64,000 bases of DNA from Telmatactis stephensoni (GCA_029948255.1 JALIZF010001837.1:449501-513500), one strand, 5' to 3'. Positions 39,843 to 51,685 are shown, counted from the stretch's first letter. The notes: generated by a model not told the origin, from the letters alone. Made by a program: numbers and translations.

Positions 39843-40936
39843 TTAACAAGCTTGTTTTACAATGGAACCTAACTTTTCCTTCAAGTGGTTAAAGTTTTTG
39901 GCAAGAATGACGCTGTTGGGGTCTTTTTGTGCGATAGCTAACAGCTCGAATAGGTTGACACCTCGGCCAATGCCAACAGCCACCGTCTTGATAACATGCT
40001 TAAATTTAATAAAAAGTAAAAACGTATCAATTCAACGTGAAAAAGTTCAAAACCGCCCAATGTATTTGCCGTCCCGCCTCGCCCCACCCTTCCCCTCCCC
40101 AACATGTCTCTTTCTCCCTCTTATCATTTGAGTGAAAACTAGAAGGATTTCCTACGGCAATGTTATAACGATGTCGATAGACTTACGTTATAATCGTTGT
40201 TGATAACTTTGCTAATTGGTTCTATGCCTCGGTTGTTTTTGCCATCAGTGAACACAACAACGACTTTATGTACACCTGCACGGGTTCCTTTTTTCCCATG
40301 AAATAGTTGTTTTGCTGCTAATCGTAGTGCTTTATCAGTATTGGTTGATCCTTGTGGATACCTGTTAAAAAGACGCAGTATTGGGGCTCCATGAAGCGAG
40401 GCTAATTGTTTTTCCTTCCCTCATTCTATCTTTCCGTCCTTTCATTCTTCCTTCCTTCTTCTTTCCTTTTGTCTGTCCGTAGCTATCTTCGTCCTCTCTC
40501 TCTTCCTTCCTTCCTTCTCTTCCTTCCTTCCTCCCTCTCTTCCATCTTTTCATCCTTTTTGCGTTTCTTTCATTTGCTTCTATTCCATCTCTTTTTCTCC
40601 TTAGTTTACCCTCATTTTTTTTTTACCCTTTTGATCTCATTACTACGGTCATATCATCATTATCGAGTTTATACCATCTTAAAAGAAATTTCAGTGGTTC
40701 ATACCATAAGTTCACAATTACGTCTTTAAGTCGTGATGGAACTTGGCTGTCACTTAGGTAGTGCTTAATTTTTGCATTCCTACTGTATACAATGATACCC
40801 ATATGGGTGCCCTGTGGTGAGACCTTCAGATAATCAACCAAATCTTTAACGGCCTTCTTGACTTTCTTGAAGTTTCCTCTCCCAACACTCCCAGATCCAT
40901 CAATGACGATTCCTACATCAGATATCTTCTTACACA
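39843..40936 (-). other. Gene D vWA domain 2 (three exons, C-terminus)
   Basis: The exons are 40705-40936, 40187-40361 and 39843-39998. The first has [11 protein letters not shown], the second [15 protein letters not shown] and [10 protein letters not shown], and the third [16 protein letters not shown], ending IVKQAC before TAA. Exon sizes and phases mirror vWA1, so the two domains arose by duplication of a three-exon block. Confidence 0.88.
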
Positions 40937-43900
40937 CTAAAATTCAACAGAATATTTTAATCAGGGCACAAGACCCCCTCTTTTGGAGTCTTTGGTCAGT
41001 TTCAAAAGTTCCATAGGCCTTTAATATGCGGATCTCTAACGACTCGTATTTGGATGCTGAGACTATGCTGAAAGGTTTAATTAGGAAGCGATTGACAGGA
41101 TGAAATACCTTTAAATTTTAAATGTCCTCAATCAAAGATACTAAGGTACTTAAAGATACTTAAGGACATTAACCTCAATCAGAAGTACATACTAAAATTA
41201 TATCTCGGATAAAAGAAGCCTGGATAACTTACTTTATATAATAATTGGCATATTACGCGCGCTCTGATTGAACGAACAACCATGTGTGATTAGAGTACAC
41301 ACACATAGATGGCGTCATCGAATCTTACGCGCGCTCTGATTGGTTGAAATGTTTCGATAAATATTATATAAAACAGATAGATTCCATTTTTCCGTGCGTC
41401 TGTACTCTAATCGATGCACAGAAGACGTCAAAATGTGGTGAGAACAACAGTCACGCCACTCGACTTCGTCTCGTGGCGTACTTTTTTTGTTCTCACCACA
41501 TTTTGACGTCATCTGTGCATCGATTAGAGTACAGACGCATCTTTTTGTTAAATCCTAGTGGCTAAATTCTTTTTAGGGGATGGAATTATTCAAACATCGC
41601 GGGTCTATTTTTCGGTGTCAAGATAATTTGAACAGTAAATGAATAACGTTTATGCTTACCAGGAATACACTTTTCCTTTGCGCATTTGTTGTATTCCATT
41701 AGCAGGACCTAACCCAGAACAGTCTTTGCCTTTGCCTTGTGGTTTAGGATTGTTACATTCCCGGGTACGGTGCATTACACCTCCTCCACAGGTCTTACTG
41801 CAGGAAGTCCATTTACTCCATGGAGTGTAGCCACCATCGACATCTACCAGAAACAAATTTAGAGATGAAATACTAATTTTGGTCAATGGAAAAAGAAGGG
41901 GAGTCAACATTAAGGTCAAAAGGCAACTATTTGCACAGAGAAACGAGATGTTGAATCAGTCAAAAACGTACCAGGAATACACTTTTGCTTTGCACATTCC
42001 TTGTATTCCTTAGCAGGACCTAACCCAGAGCAGTCTTTGCCTTTGCCTTGTGGTTTAGGATTGGTACATTCCCGGTAACGACGCATTACACCTCCTCCAC
42101 AGGTCTTACTGCAGGATGTCCATTTACTCCATGGAGAGTAGCCACCATCGACATCTACAAAATGTGCACGTAAAATATCTATTAAGGTGGCTCATGAGCA
42201 TGCATGGCAATCTTGATTTTTTTAATGCAATATGGAAAAATGTTAGGACAGAATATGTTATATATTATTTTGCAAACTCGACATTTTGCAATATCTTTGA
42301 TTCTTCATTATTAAGCAGAGTTTTCTCGGCTCTTTGTGTAATGAAAAAGAGAGTAAAGAAATATTAATATTAAATAGTGTTAAAAAGGCATAGAAGAAAA
42401 TGGCAAAGCAAGGTCATTTTTATATGTTTTTCTCATCAACAACTGGTAATGATCAAAATCTCCTGAAGTATTAGCCATTTTATCTCTGAAATGTATTCAC
42501 TCATTTATTATTATCATTATTTTTTTCATTTGACATATTGTTCTTTGACCCTAAAGGGGGATGTATACTTAATATTGAGCTGAATAAACTTTATTGTCCT
42601 TAGGGCTATAAAAGATTTTTAGTCCCATCGAATTAGTGAAGAGAAATCAAAATTTATAAAGTGTTTCATCAGTCATATTCTTACTAGGGATGCATTTGTC
42701 CATTCCACAGTCCTTGGTCTCAATATCGGGACCTAAACTGCAGCAGGCTTTTCCATGGCCTTGTGGTTTAGGATTGTTACACTCCCGATAACGCAGGGTT
42801 AAACCTTTTCCACAGCTTTTAGTGCAACGTGTCCAATCACTCCATGGGGAATAGCCACCGTCTCTATCTTAAAAAAAAAATTAAGATTGAAAACATTTTG
42901 ACTTGACAAGTTTCGTCCATTCCTTAGAACAGTAAATGAATAACGTTAATGCTTACTAGGAATACACTTTTCCTTTGCACATTCCTTGGATTCCTTAGCA
43001 GGACCTACACAGTCTTTGCCATGGCCTTGTGGTTTAGGATTGGTACATTTCCGAGAATGGCACGTTACACCTCCTCCACAGGTCTTACTGCAGGCTGTCC
43101 ATTCACTCCATGGAGTGTAGCCACCATCGACATCTACCAGAAACAAATTTAGAGATGAAATGCTAATTTTGGTCAATGGGAAAAGGAGAACAGTCAACAT
43201 TAAGGTCAAAAGACTGTTTGCACAGAGAAACGAGATGTTGAATCAGTCAAAAACGTACCAGGAATACACTTTTGCTTTGCACATTCCTTGGATTCCTCAG
43301 CAGGACCTACACAGTCTTTGCCTTTGCCTTGTGGTTTAGGATTGGTACATTCCCGGGTACGGTGCATTACACCTCCTCCACAGGTCTTACTGCAGGAAGT
43401 CCATTTACTCCATGGAGTGTAGCCACCATCGACATCTACCAGAAACAAATTTAGAGATGAAATACTAATTTTGGTCAATGGAAAAAGAACTGGAGCAGTC
43501 AACATAAACGTTAACAGGCTGTTTACACAGAGAAACGAGATGTTGAATCAGTCAAAAACGTACCAGGAGTACACTTTTCCTTTGTACATTCCTTGGATTC
43601 CTCAGCAGGACCCAAACCCGAACAGTCTTTGCCTTTGCCTTGTGGTTTAGGATTGGTACATTCCCGGGTACGACGCATTACACCTCCTCCACAGGTCTTA
43701 CTGCAGGATGTCCATTTACTCCATGGAGTGTAGCCACCATCGATATCTAGAAATGAGTATTCATCGAACGATTACATGCATGTACGAATTTAGACTAACG
43801 GACAGTTTTGTTCTAGGACAACTAATAAAAGTCGGTAATGGATCTATCAAGACAAATAAAAAAAAGGAATGGAAAAACGATATCGAAACTCGTGATTAGT

Positions 43901-46479
43901 CTCTAAATCTCAAGGGATTGTAAATCATAAGTATAAATTAGACAAACAGCAGAAAGAAAAGAAAACGAGAAAACGAAGGAAAAGCAAATCGAATGTTGAA
44001 TTTCATTTAAATTTCCTCTCTGATCAAAATTAATGTATGATATGATAAAACCCATTGACAAAGGATTTCCTAGGTGCTGATTGATTTGCAAGCTCCCAAC
44101 CCTGCATACGGCCATGGTAATTTTTTTCTCCAGTTTAAATAGATGTTTATTTAATTTATCTAATCGCTTCACCTGTCTCGATTAACTTGCTATTTGCAGG
44201 TAAAGTGTATATATAAAAATGTAAATGTTTCTATGTATTTATCAATAAAGAACTTGAACTTGAACAGGCATAGAAGAAAATCCCAAAGCTGCTTTTTTCA
44301 TATGTTTCCTCCATAACGTAATGATACATATAATGATATTAAGTAAATAAACCCCTTCTGGCGGCTGGTATATCCAAGGATAATGTCCGAGGATTAGAGA
44401 TGGTCCGAAAAAATGAACATTTGGCTGAGAAGCGAAGCTTCGAGGGCAAATGAGATATTTTGACTCACTCAAGTGAGTCACTCATTTGTAGATCTCGCCT
44501 CGCACCTCACGGGTGTATAAAATACGAGTGTTCAGCTCATGGATAGACTGACCAGGAACACACTTTTGCTTTGTACATTCCTTGGATTCCTCAGCAGGAC
44601 CCAAACCCGAACAATCTTTGCCTTTGCCTTGTGGTTTGGGATTATCACATTCCCGGGTACGGTGCATTACACCTTCTCCACAGGTCTTACTGCAGGCTGT
44701 CCATTTACTCCATGGAGAATAGCCACCATCGACATCAGTTGGTATTAGCTTGGCTATAAAAGAGAATAACAATTAATTTACCACAATTATATTTATACAA
44801 ACTATAGCATCCCTGGGAAACCAGCTAAACCAGGGAGAACAGACTACTGATGGTGTTCCCTGTATAAATAAAGCTATTATAAAACCATTAAAATTAAAGA
44901 ACAGTTACATGACTCTTTTATTTTAAGATAAAACTCCAAGTAAAATCATTCAGTTTAGTATAAACTGCATCCTGATTTTAGCTATTTTGTTTTCAATTGG
45001 CTCAGTTTTATGTAGGTTTCTTTTGATAATCAATATTTAGCTAGACAAGCTAGAAATACCTTCACAGGTCTGCTTTACAATCGGGCCAATCTTCTTCTTT
45101 AACTCGTCAAAGTCTTTTGCAATGATGACGTTGTCATGGTTTCCTTGTGCAATAACTAATAATTCCTTTTCGTATGCACCTGATCCAATTCCAACGGCAA
45201 TGGTATTAATTTTATCCTTGAGGTAAATAAAAAACGGCAAAATATAAAACCGTTTAATGTATTTTTTCAGATTTTTTCTGGCCTGATTATTTTACCGTGG
45301 TTAAAGATTATTGACTCATTGATTGGTTTGATCATCATTATTTTTATCAAATTTCGCACGCTGTACCGGGGAGTTATCCGTCCAACAAAAAAGTGGGCCC
45401 TGTTTGGCGTGTCTGATGTTTAAGAAGTCCGGGATATGTGTAACCGGACAGAGTGGTAAAGACCTGTTTAGCAAAACCTCGACTGGGTGAGCGGCATCGC
45501 TGTGCTTTTAGAATCTCAGTGTTAGAGTCGTTTTCGTATGAGTGGGAAACTTACCGTGCCGTACCGTGACCGTGTCAGTGCCGTAATGTCTATAAAAACA
45601 TTCGAAACTCATGCCGTAACCGTATCGTATCAGTGTTCCCACCCATACGAAAACGACTCTAAACGTAGAGAAGTCGTCTTGCCTTCGACCGATTTCAAGA
45701 ACGATATTTGTAAAAATTCACAAAACACTCTATAAAGCTTGATCGTACTCGAAAATAAGCTAGCGCTCCACGCTTATGCAAACATTTTTATCAAGAAGGT
45801 CCAGCTATAATCAGACCTGCATTAGAGAGCTGTTCATATCAAAAGGATATAATTTCTGTTATTGGTACTTCAAAAATGTACGTTAAAAATTTGTCCGAAA
45901 ATTTGATTGGGTGGTCTTGGTTAGAGTAGTCATGCTGTAACGTAGCACAGTTTTTTTCACAGTCCAAACAAGAAGGAACATAGGAAGAAAGGTATAAACT
46001 TGAAGGAAAGAAGAGAAACTGGATGGAATAAGAACGTACGAGGAAAGGAAAGAAAGAAGGAAGAAACGAACGAAAGAATGAGTCAATGAATGAAAGAATG
46101 AATGGATGAATAAATGAAAGCAAGAAAAAGAAAAAACTTACCTTATAGTATTTGTTTATGGCGTTCCGAACTTTCGTTATTCCTTTGGTATTTCTTCCAT
46201 CCGTAAACACGATCACAAGTTTTGGCACACCTGGACGCGTCCCTTTTTTCGCACCGAACATTTCAGTTGCCGTCATTTCAAGTGCCAGATCAGTGTATGT
46301 CCTTCCTCTTGGGTATCTTAAGAAGAGAGAGAGAGAGAAATCAGATGTGTGATTTATTCCTTAAAAATAATAATATAATTATAGGGCATCACACATGCAC
46401 AGGGTCTCGATGCCCTTACAATAACTTCAATAGCCATTGTAATGACTGATGATGATGATGAGGAGGAGGAGGAGGAGGA

Positions 46480-46514
<35 letters not shown>

Positions 46515-48696
46515 AGAAGAAGATGATGGTGATGAACAAGGGTGGCCGAGTGGTTAGACCGCTTAGCACCACTGTGGTCCCTGGTTCGACTCCCGGACGG
46601 AGCACTTCATGTGAGTTGAGTTTGTTAGTTCGTTCTCTCCTTTGCTTCGAGGGTTTTTCTCCGGGTCCTCCGGTTTTCCTTCCTCCGTCAAAAGCGAACT
46701 AGTGGTGAGTCGAGTGATTATTTGCAAAATATTTAAGGTAGAGGTAGTGAGTGTGAGAGTGTAGTGTCCCCCAATTAGTGCGCGAGCGCTATAAGACTAG
46801 GACACTTAAATAAAGTAAAGTAAAGTAAAGTAATTAAAGTAAAGTAAAGTAAAGGACCTTGTTTGACGTCGGTAGTTCCTTTAGCAGAGCTAATCTTCCA
46901 GGAAACCGACGGTGCGCTCATTTTACCCCCCTCTCTCCATCAGTGCTCCGTTTTGAGGGTATTTAAAGCTAATTAAAGCTACACGGAAAGGAAGGAAGTC
47001 GAAACAAGGATGTGAAGTCATTGGGAATCGAACTCGGGACCTCTCGCACCGAAGGCCGCGCACTTGGTGAAGATAGTGCTTTTTAGACGGCTTTTATATA
47101 GAAAGTAATATTCTTATTGACTATAAATTCAATGTCTTACTCCAAATTCTCCATGATCTCTTTGAGTTTCGAAGGGTCCTGTTGTCCATTTAGCCAGTGT
47201 TTGATTTCGAAACGAGTACTGTAGAGAGTCACCCCCATGTGTGTTCCATCTGGAGAGATTTTCAGGAAGTCAACCAGATCTGTAAGAGCATTCTTCACTT
47301 TCTTGAAATTATCTTTCCCTATACTCCCTGACCCATCAATGACAACTCCAATGTCAAACTTCTTGTTACAAACTAGAAAAAAAAAAGAGTGTCATTCCTC
47401 AAGTCTTTGTTTTATGATATTTCCATTCCACACTCAAATGAGATAAATAACAATAATAAATATCATTTGTCGTTTCCACTTGAGCGCATTTTCAATTGAC
47501 GTAACTTCAGAAAAATTAGACATGAAGGTAGATGGACCCTGGCCTCGCAGTATGGCTCAGTAACTCTTATCCTTTTTTGCCGGTCTCAGGACAGCTAAAT
47601 TAGCTATGTAGTTCTGATAGACTAGGCGCAAAACTAGTGTCGATCGCAAAAAGTGCATGCAGAAGGCATTTTAGGGTAGAAGCTGGTAACATAACTATTC
47701 TAAACTAATTTTTCATGCTGATTGCGAATATGACAGTTACCATGAGACGTATTCTTTAATCTTATGCCTGTAAATTAGGTATTTTGTGAATTGTTGGTAT
47801 CTCTTGCATAACAAGTGTTTTCATACAAAATTTCGTTTTTTGAAAATTCGTATCTCCTTGATTTTTCAACTTATATCCTTCAAACTTCATAGTTTTACTG
47901 ATTTTGATATGCTCTTTCCAGCTATGGTCATTGTTTTTAAGTTTGGGAACTTTTGGAATTACATGAAAAAGCCGTTAGTATATGAAATGACTGCAGCAAT
48001 TCACAAAATACGTCATTTAAACGTATAAGATTAAAGAATACGTCTTGGTAACTGTCATATTCGCATTCAGCATGAAAAATCAGCTTAGAATAGTTATGTT
48101 ACCAGCTTCTACCCCAAAATGCCTCCAGGTGTCTGATTTTCGAAAATGCGCCTTGTCTATGAGGGTACTGAACTTTCATGTAAACAAACTCTTTCAAAAG
48201 TCCTTACCTAAAGTCATTACCCTTGTACTAATTATTTTATTTTTAATGTTCAGTGTAATGCGACGGCCCGTAGCATAACACCAGGTCAAGCAACGCAGCC
48301 ATATCACTATCGGTAGACATTATTCAAAGTCTGATTACGCGCGTGATACATGGCGCCAACCAAAACCGCGCAAAGCGATAGTCTGTGGCATAACGCTACG
48401 TCACGCTACACTATGCCATGTAGCCTTAAGGTTACTTGCAGACATCGCATCTTAATCAAAATTTGAATATTTGTGAGGCACGGCGCCAACAGTGCCAAGT
48501 CAGGCAATATCCAACTTCCAAAGCAGTCAAAAGCAGACCATCATGATGCAAAACTAAATGCGCAACTCTATGTGTTGTGAAGTCAACAGAGCAAGTGCGT
48601 AAAACCGCAACAGTATATAGAATAAAAGAACAGCATACCTTTGGAATAAACTACCGTTGTTAAAAGAGCTGCTAGCAAAATCCAGACAATTTCCAT
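39843..48696 (-). CDS. Gene D: coadhesin-like secreted vWA-(TSP1)7-vWA protein, frame broken in the last TSP1 exon
   Basis: Fourteen exons: 48639-48696 (signal peptide [19 protein letters not shown]); vWA1 at 47141-47372, 46142-46316, 45060-45216; TSP1 at 44553-44753, 43564-43746, 43259-43435, 42957-43133, 42685-42867, 41972-42154, 41660-41843; vWA2 at 40705-40936, 40187-40361, 39843-39998 (TAA at 39843-39845). Corresponding vWA exons match in size (232, 175, 157/156 nt). Both vWA domains keep the metal-site motif DGSGS, the downstream Thr (TYTDLAL, TNTDKAL) and the VFTDG strand. TSP1 units show [15 protein letters not shown] and RTREC. The 41660-41843 exon is 184 nt, one more than its relatives, because of an extra A at 41698; read literally, translation stops at the start of vWA2. 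Without that base the chain is exactly 824 codons. Coadhesin of coral skeletal matrix has the same domain types, so an adhesive extracellular role is plausible. Confidence 0.83.
40395..40620. repeat. CCTT/CTTC-rich tract in gene D vWA2
   Basis: Imperfect TTCC tetranucleotides in the intron between the two upstream vWA2 exons (40361 and 40705). Confidence 0.85.
41250..41545. mobile_element. GCGCGCTCTGATTGG-type fold-back element
   Basis: GCGCGCTCTGATTG occurs at 41258 and 41329. Arms GCGTCTGTACTCTAATCGAT (41395 on) and their inverted copy (to 41541) share CACCACATTTTGACGTC. Similar blocks occur at 58320-58440 and 62580-62650. It lies in the gene D intron before vWA2. Confidence 0.7.
41660..44753 (-). 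repeat. Gene D tandem TSP1 exon array (seven exons)
   Basis: Seven symmetric phase-1 exons of 201, 183, 177, 177, 183, 183 and 184 nt. The first carries about six extra N-terminal residues (KLIPTD). Exons three and four lack two residues before the Gly-Pro. The fifth (42685-42867) is clearly divergent ([15 protein letters not shown]). Three introns, 43436-43563, 43134-43258 and 41844-41971, are near-copies of one another and of the gene E introns. The block is therefore a set of roughly 302-311 bp exon-plus-intron repeat units. Confidence 0.88.
45523..45661. mobile_element. TAGAGTCG-family MITE with CCGTACCGTGACCGT interior
   Basis: The ends TTAGAGTCGTTTTCGTATGA and their inverted copy enclose CCGTGCCGTACCGTGACC-type units. 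It lies in a gene D intron. Confidence 0.8.
46440..46523. repeat. Triplet repeats GAT/GAG/CAG/AAG
   Basis: Four adjacent triplet arrays directly precede the SINE at 46539. Confidence 0.95.
46539..46854 (+). mobile_element. tRNA-derived SINE
   Basis: A box GGTGGCCGAGTGGTTAGACC and B box GGTTCGACTCCC have tRNA-like spacing. A roughly 200-bp body and a (TAAAG)n tail at 46810-46854 follow. It sits in gene D intron 2. Confidence 0.75.
46925..47066 (-). mobile_element. Second SINE type, reverse orientation
   Basis: GAGTTCGATTCCC (reverse strand) fits a B box. The body GTGAAGTCATTGGGAATCGA, AGCTACACGGAAAGGAA and CCATCAGTGCTCCGTTTT is shared with 51511-51685. Confidence 0.65.
47665..48123. mobile_element. 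Fold-back element in gene D intron 1, about 128-bp arms
   Basis: Arms 47665-47793 and 47997-48123 match in inverted order. Examples are TAGAAGCTGGTAACATAACT and GCGAATATGACAGTTACC with their mirrors. Confidence 0.75.
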
Positions 48697-48855
48697 CTTG
48701 ACAACCCTAGGCCTATAACTGAGACAGCAAATAAAAGCGGGAATTATACTAAACCAATATCAAGTTTGGTAAGACCACACTGTCTGTCACAATCACATTT
48801 TGCGATCTCGATAACAGGAACTCTTTAATTCTTACTTGAAACAATAGAAGAGCAA

Positions 48856-49009
48856 TAGAGTGGTTTTCATAAACCCGTGAAATACACTTTAGCTTATTAC
48901 ACTTTATTACACTTTGGTTCTTTTGTTGTCTATTATATTTCTTGACTACTACACTTTATTACACTTTAGTTAGTACACTTTGTTTCACGGGTTTATGAGA
49001 ACCACTCTA
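48856..49009. mobile_element. TAGAGTGG-family MITE, 160 bp upstream of the gene D start
   Basis: The ends TAGAGTGGTTTTCATAAACC and their inverted copy enclose ATTACACTTTATT-like units. It is likely within or next to the gene D promoter. Confidence 0.8.
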
Positions 49010-50819
49010 GAAGAGTATTGTTTAGTTTTAGCCAGAAATGTTGATGAAAATTTTCCGAAAATTAGATGTATACAAAATTATCAATATATTTTCTCAAAAA
49101 AAAAAAGAGCAGATGTTATCTACCAGCAAAATACGAAGGTTAGAAAGAACAAACACACACACACACAAACTGGACAAAACAAGCAGAGCATCGCTATGCA
49201 GTACTTTGGGAAAGATGGTTTGAAAAAATTCCGTATACGTAAAATCTTTCTAGTTTTGCAAAATAGTAAATTTATTTGGCTGAAAGCTAGAAATCGAAAT
49301 GCTGAAAGGAATATTGCTCTCTCTAAACTGTGTTTAGTTTTCTATTGCAAATGTAATCAGTTTTATAAAGAAAAAAATATCTGCAAAGCTGTTTTTCAGC
49401 AAAATGCGCGCGCTATCAAGCAAGCACTACGCCTTCGAGCGCGCGCTCCTGAGTAAAAGAGATTTTCCACTAAATATTCTCGCTTTTATTCACCAAAATA
49501 TGTTTTCACTTCTGGTCGTTTTACTCGTGAATAATATAAGCAGTAGGAGGTTAGAAATGAGAAATAACATGTACATGCATGCTTGAGACTGTTGACCACA
49601 TGAACTGCATGAGAATCTATAATTAACTTCAGAATCGAAGGGGATTGTGGTAGAAGGTGTGCATGCAGTAGTGCCAGGTCTTGTGAAAACAAGACCGTTC
49701 AACAATGGAAATTCCTGCATGTAGCAAAGAAGGAAGATTACATTTAGAAGGTTTAACGTACCTGAGGATATCAAATACTTGCCAAATGACTTGTAAACGC
49801 AGAGTGAGTCAGTCTATGAGTGTTCAGACACTAAATACTAACATGACTTTGCTCAACCGTTACAAATGATTGCAAATGTTTTTCACTCAACCATCACCCA
49901 GTCTCACTGAAGAAAGCACGTGCGGTTCAATTCCTGTCTTTCAAAATAAGTTTGTTTGATGACAATCGTCAAGTAGAATTTGGAAACATTGCTTTGAAAA
50001 GGGATTCGCGGTTGACCGACCGATTGACTTGGGGATAAATATATATGTTTATCACTACAAATTGTATACAATTTAGTATTTTATTATGTATTCTGTAAAA
50101 AAAAAACATTGAATTAATCAATAATTGTATAAAATGTTGTTAAAATGGTGATGTTTGTGATTCTGTTTGTCCGACTTTTAATATTCCTTTGGGTAAAACA
50201 TTACGTTCTCATTGGTGGAGGTAGTGTCGGTGGACTCGTTCAGTACCCATAGTAATATACCTCTACTCCACTTCCTTAATTCACCAACTTCCCATCGTTG
50301 CCGACACTTTTTTTCAATCAATTTTCAACTAAAATTTATGCAAAAATTGGCGCGTTTGGAATGTAATTTGTGCTAATGTTCTACAATTACAATTTGTTTT
50401 ATTACTAAAAGAAATGCGCCGAAACATGTCCGAAGGCCTTGAGATGAAACCTTTGTTTGAAGTCATTGGAGTGTAATATCAGCCAGTCTCCTACAGCTCT
50501 TTTCTATTTACTAATTTGCTTCTTTGGAGGCTTCATTTACAAGTTAATCTTTTTCGGAAATTCGTACTGCAGAAAAAAAAATATAAAAAAATAAAAAATA
50601 TATATGAACAACACTTTCGTCTTTCCACGTAGATATATCCGATCGTGCCTTATCAATTATTAGTCATTCGAGTGGAAAGACTTATAACTTACTTATCAAG
50701 TGGTCCTTTCGCGCCATTTCAAAAGATAAATTATGCGCCATTGATAGGTGGCTCGTTAGTGTTACAAAGCCACTCATGCTAAAGGCGCCTATTTTGCTGA
50801 CAAATCAAACCACCTTAAT
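49010..50819. other. Intergenic between genes D and E, no supported gene
   Basis: AT-rich sequence with a short (CA)n at 49155-49168. The open frame 48980-49456 starts inside a MITE and has no recognised domain. Confidence 0.4.
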
Positions 50820-51010
50820 CAGGGTCCCCTATACCTTTTGCGTGAAACGTGAATGGCTGATTTATTTTGTCGTGAAACGTGATTTAAGGTCTAAAATCTT
50901 TTTGCGTCAACGTGAAAGCAACTTTTGATTTTTTGTGAACGTGAAAGAGATTTTTTAATTATCCGCGACGCGTGAAAAGACCAAATATTTTTGCGTGATT
51001 GGGGACCCTG
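50820..51010. mobile_element. hAT-like MITE with CAGGGTCCCC ends and CGTGAAA repeats
   Basis: Ends CAGGGTCCCC and GGGGACCCTG are flanked by CTTAAT on both sides (50814-50819, 51011-51016). The interior has five or more CGTGAAA-type units. Confidence 0.75.
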
Positions 51011-51510
51011 CTTAATGATGACAGTAAATTAAAGTTGAACGATATCTCAATGCGCACGATGTCATTGCCATTGCTAATATATACAGAGTAGAACCTCTAT
51101 AATTAACCGACTCTCTACTATAACAACCTCTCTACAACGAACCACCTTATGAATATTGTAAAAGTTCTTAATTGTTTAATGTTTTATCTTTGTAAAGTTA
51201 TGCATTTGCAGTGCTTGTAATCAAATGAGTCAAACAACAACAACGGCTACCTCTCACTTCCCTACAGTAGATCAAATGGATAATACTGAACGCTTTGCTA
51301 TGTACATTTCTTCCCAATTCAAAACCTCTGGGAATAAATACCTTTACCCCAAAACATGTCCACTGATATCGAAAGCAAAAGAAAAAAATCTTATTCTCAG
51401 AGGCTTTGAATTGGGTAGAAAAGTACAAAAGGCAAAGGTTAATATTTTACTTCGAAATCGCGGGGAGTGGTTGCCCAGATCTCCCAAGCCAGGTGCTCAT
51501 GTATCAAGCA

Positions 51511-51685
51511 TTCGAAGGTGCGCCCTTTACCCCCTCTATCCATCAGTGCTCCGTTTTACGGGTATTAAAGCTGCTTAAAGCTACACGGAAAGGAAAGAAG
51601 TCAAAACAAGGATGTGAAGTCACTGGGGATCGAACTCGGAACCTCGCGCAAATAGCAAAACGTTAACCGATTTGGTCTATGACCG
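51511..51685 (-). mobile_element. SINE, same family as 46925-47066
   Basis: Reverse-strand GAGTTCGATCCCC is a B-box match. ACCAAATCGGTTAACG resembles an A-box region. The body TCAGTGCTCCGTTTTACGG and GCTACACGGAAAGGAA is shared with the other copy. Confidence 0.7.

Larger units (their letters stand above)
45060..47372 (-). other. Gene D vWA domain 1 (three exons)
   Basis: The exons are 47141-47372, 46142-46316 and 45060-45216, with boundary phases 1, 2, 0 and 1. The first holds the DGSGS metal-site loop. The second holds [16 protein letters not shown] and VIVFTDG. The third holds [16 protein letters not shown] and ends at CEG. The introns carry two SINE insertions and a triplet-repeat block between 46317 and 47140. 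Confidence 0.88.

Noticed and set aside
44150..44275. LINE 3-prime end (AATAAAGAACTTGAACTTGAAC-like tail)
   Set aside because: The tail resembles known LINE ends, but no coding remnant was found upstream on the same strand.
46539..46620. Functional tRNA gene
   Set aside because: A and B boxes are present, but there is no closed acceptor stem and a SINE body with a (TAAAG)n tail follows.
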